Assembly: GCA_030916575.1 (NCBI GenBank)
Contig: JAUPWJ010000068.1
Coordinates: 1-5,855, forward strand
From: Patescibacteria group bacterium
GTDB lineage: Bacteria > Patescibacteriota > Minisyncoccia > Phycocordibacterales > UBA9973
DNA length: 5,855 bases
Direction: 5' to 3'
Shown in pieces: positions 5,700 to 5,855 of the stretch. How positions within the stretch are numbered: the stretch's first letter is position 1; every line of letters starts with the position of its first letter. A program made the translations under genes and the position numbers. The notes beneath the pieces are model-generated. The model had not been told where the DNA came from, searched no databases, and was given only the letters and a program-made list of their open reading frames with translations.

Positions 5700-5855
5700 A
5701 TGATAATGACGCAGTGAACGTCAGGCGATTCAAAAAATGGGGTGCTAGTTCGTTTTTAGGCGCAACCGCAACCCCGTCCTCAAGAGGGTCCGAAGACCAT
5801 AATTCTTTAAAAAAGAGAGCCACCCACCACAATTCAATTATTGGGTGATATGCAA
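5698..5855 (-). CDS. Possible 3' end of a convergent gene of unknown identity (5' part outside window)
   Basis: One minus-strand frame is open from the right edge to the TAA at 5700-5698, giving 51 residues. They include the Trp-rich ELWWVALFFKELW and end in FLNRLTFTASLS. I do not recognise the protein. The direction agrees with the minus-oriented terminator whose stem begins at the stop codon. Against a real gene: the opposite strand is also open here (5693-5848), the stop overlaps the terminator stem, and an internal hairpin followed by T6 (5775-5732) would tend to stop transcription early. Codons such as GGG, GCG, CTG and CCC are also more GC-rich than in the neighbouring genes. A structured non-coding RNA is the main alternative. 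Confidence 0.3.
   Translation of the reverse strand, partial: AYHPIIELWWVALFFKELWSSDPLEDGVAVAPKNELAPHFLNRLTFTASLS
5787..5798 (-). other. UUCG tetraloop stem-loop on the minus strand
   Basis: On the minus strand the bases read GGTC-TTCG-GACC, a 4-bp stem closed by a C-G pair around a UUCG loop, the most stable RNA tetraloop class. On the + strand the loop would be CGAA, which has no such special stability. This favours the minus strand as the one that acts as RNA. It lies inside the only GC-rich patch of the window. Confidence 0.45.

Noticed and set aside
5714..5848. GTG-started + strand frame of 44 sense codons after the DoxX-like gene
   Set aside because: It has no Shine-Dalgarno, begins inside a small hairpin (TGACG/CGTCA) and contains several other hairpins. 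Both strands are open here, so openness is weak evidence.
5693..5855. Known structured RNAs (tRNA, tmRNA, RNase P, SRP RNA) in the GC-richer tail
   Set aside because: No tRNA T-arm, CCA end, tmRNA tag, RNase P core or SRP GGAA/tetraloop pattern could be found by eye on either strand.

Overview
The window is AT-rich bacterial DNA. It carries the distal half of an F1Fo ATP synthase operon on the + strand in the classical order atpF (3' part only), atpH, atpA, atpG, atpD and atpC, followed by a small DoxX/DUF417-like membrane protein gene. Spacers are very short, most genes lack a Shine-Dalgarno sequence, the delta subunit is short (135 residues), and a DoxX-like protein follows the operon. This combination suggests a streamlined genome, most likely from the Candidate Phyla Radiation (Patescibacteria/Parcubacteria type). 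That placement is an inference from gene style, not from a marker gene. No in-frame TGA is seen in any gene, so nothing indicates recoding.

Region by region: positions 1-262 hold the C-terminal end of stator subunit b. Positions 265-2174 hold delta and alpha, separated by 2-nt gaps. Gamma (2187-3083) follows 12 nt later and has the only clear Shine-Dalgarno, which overlaps the atpA stop codon. Beta (3119-4471) follows a 35-nt spacer that is almost pure A/T. The order is then interrupted. Between atpD and atpC (4472-4716) lies an apparently complete transcription unit on the opposite strand: a consensus -35/-10 promoter with a 17-bp spacer, a 49-codon two-helix membrane protein, and a hairpin with a U-tract in the minus direction. 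The -35 box of this unit overlaps the start codon of atpC. Epsilon (4717-5166) and the DoxX-like gene (5187-5654) follow. The DoxX-like gene has a TATAAT box placed so that its mRNA could be leaderless.

The last 200 bases (5655-5855) hold a strong hairpin with its U-tract on the minus strand. Beyond it lies a more GC-rich patch that is open in one frame on both strands and contains a GGTC-UUCG-GACC stem-loop on the minus strand. It is either the 3' end of a convergent gene or a structured RNA; the sequence alone does not decide.

Functionally, alpha and beta form the catalytic hexamer, gamma and epsilon form the rotor stalk, and b and delta form the peripheral stalk. The a and c subunits and the N-terminal membrane part of b must lie upstream of this window. 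The key P-loop, catalytic glutamate, Walker B and arginine-finger residues are all present, so the enzyme looks active.
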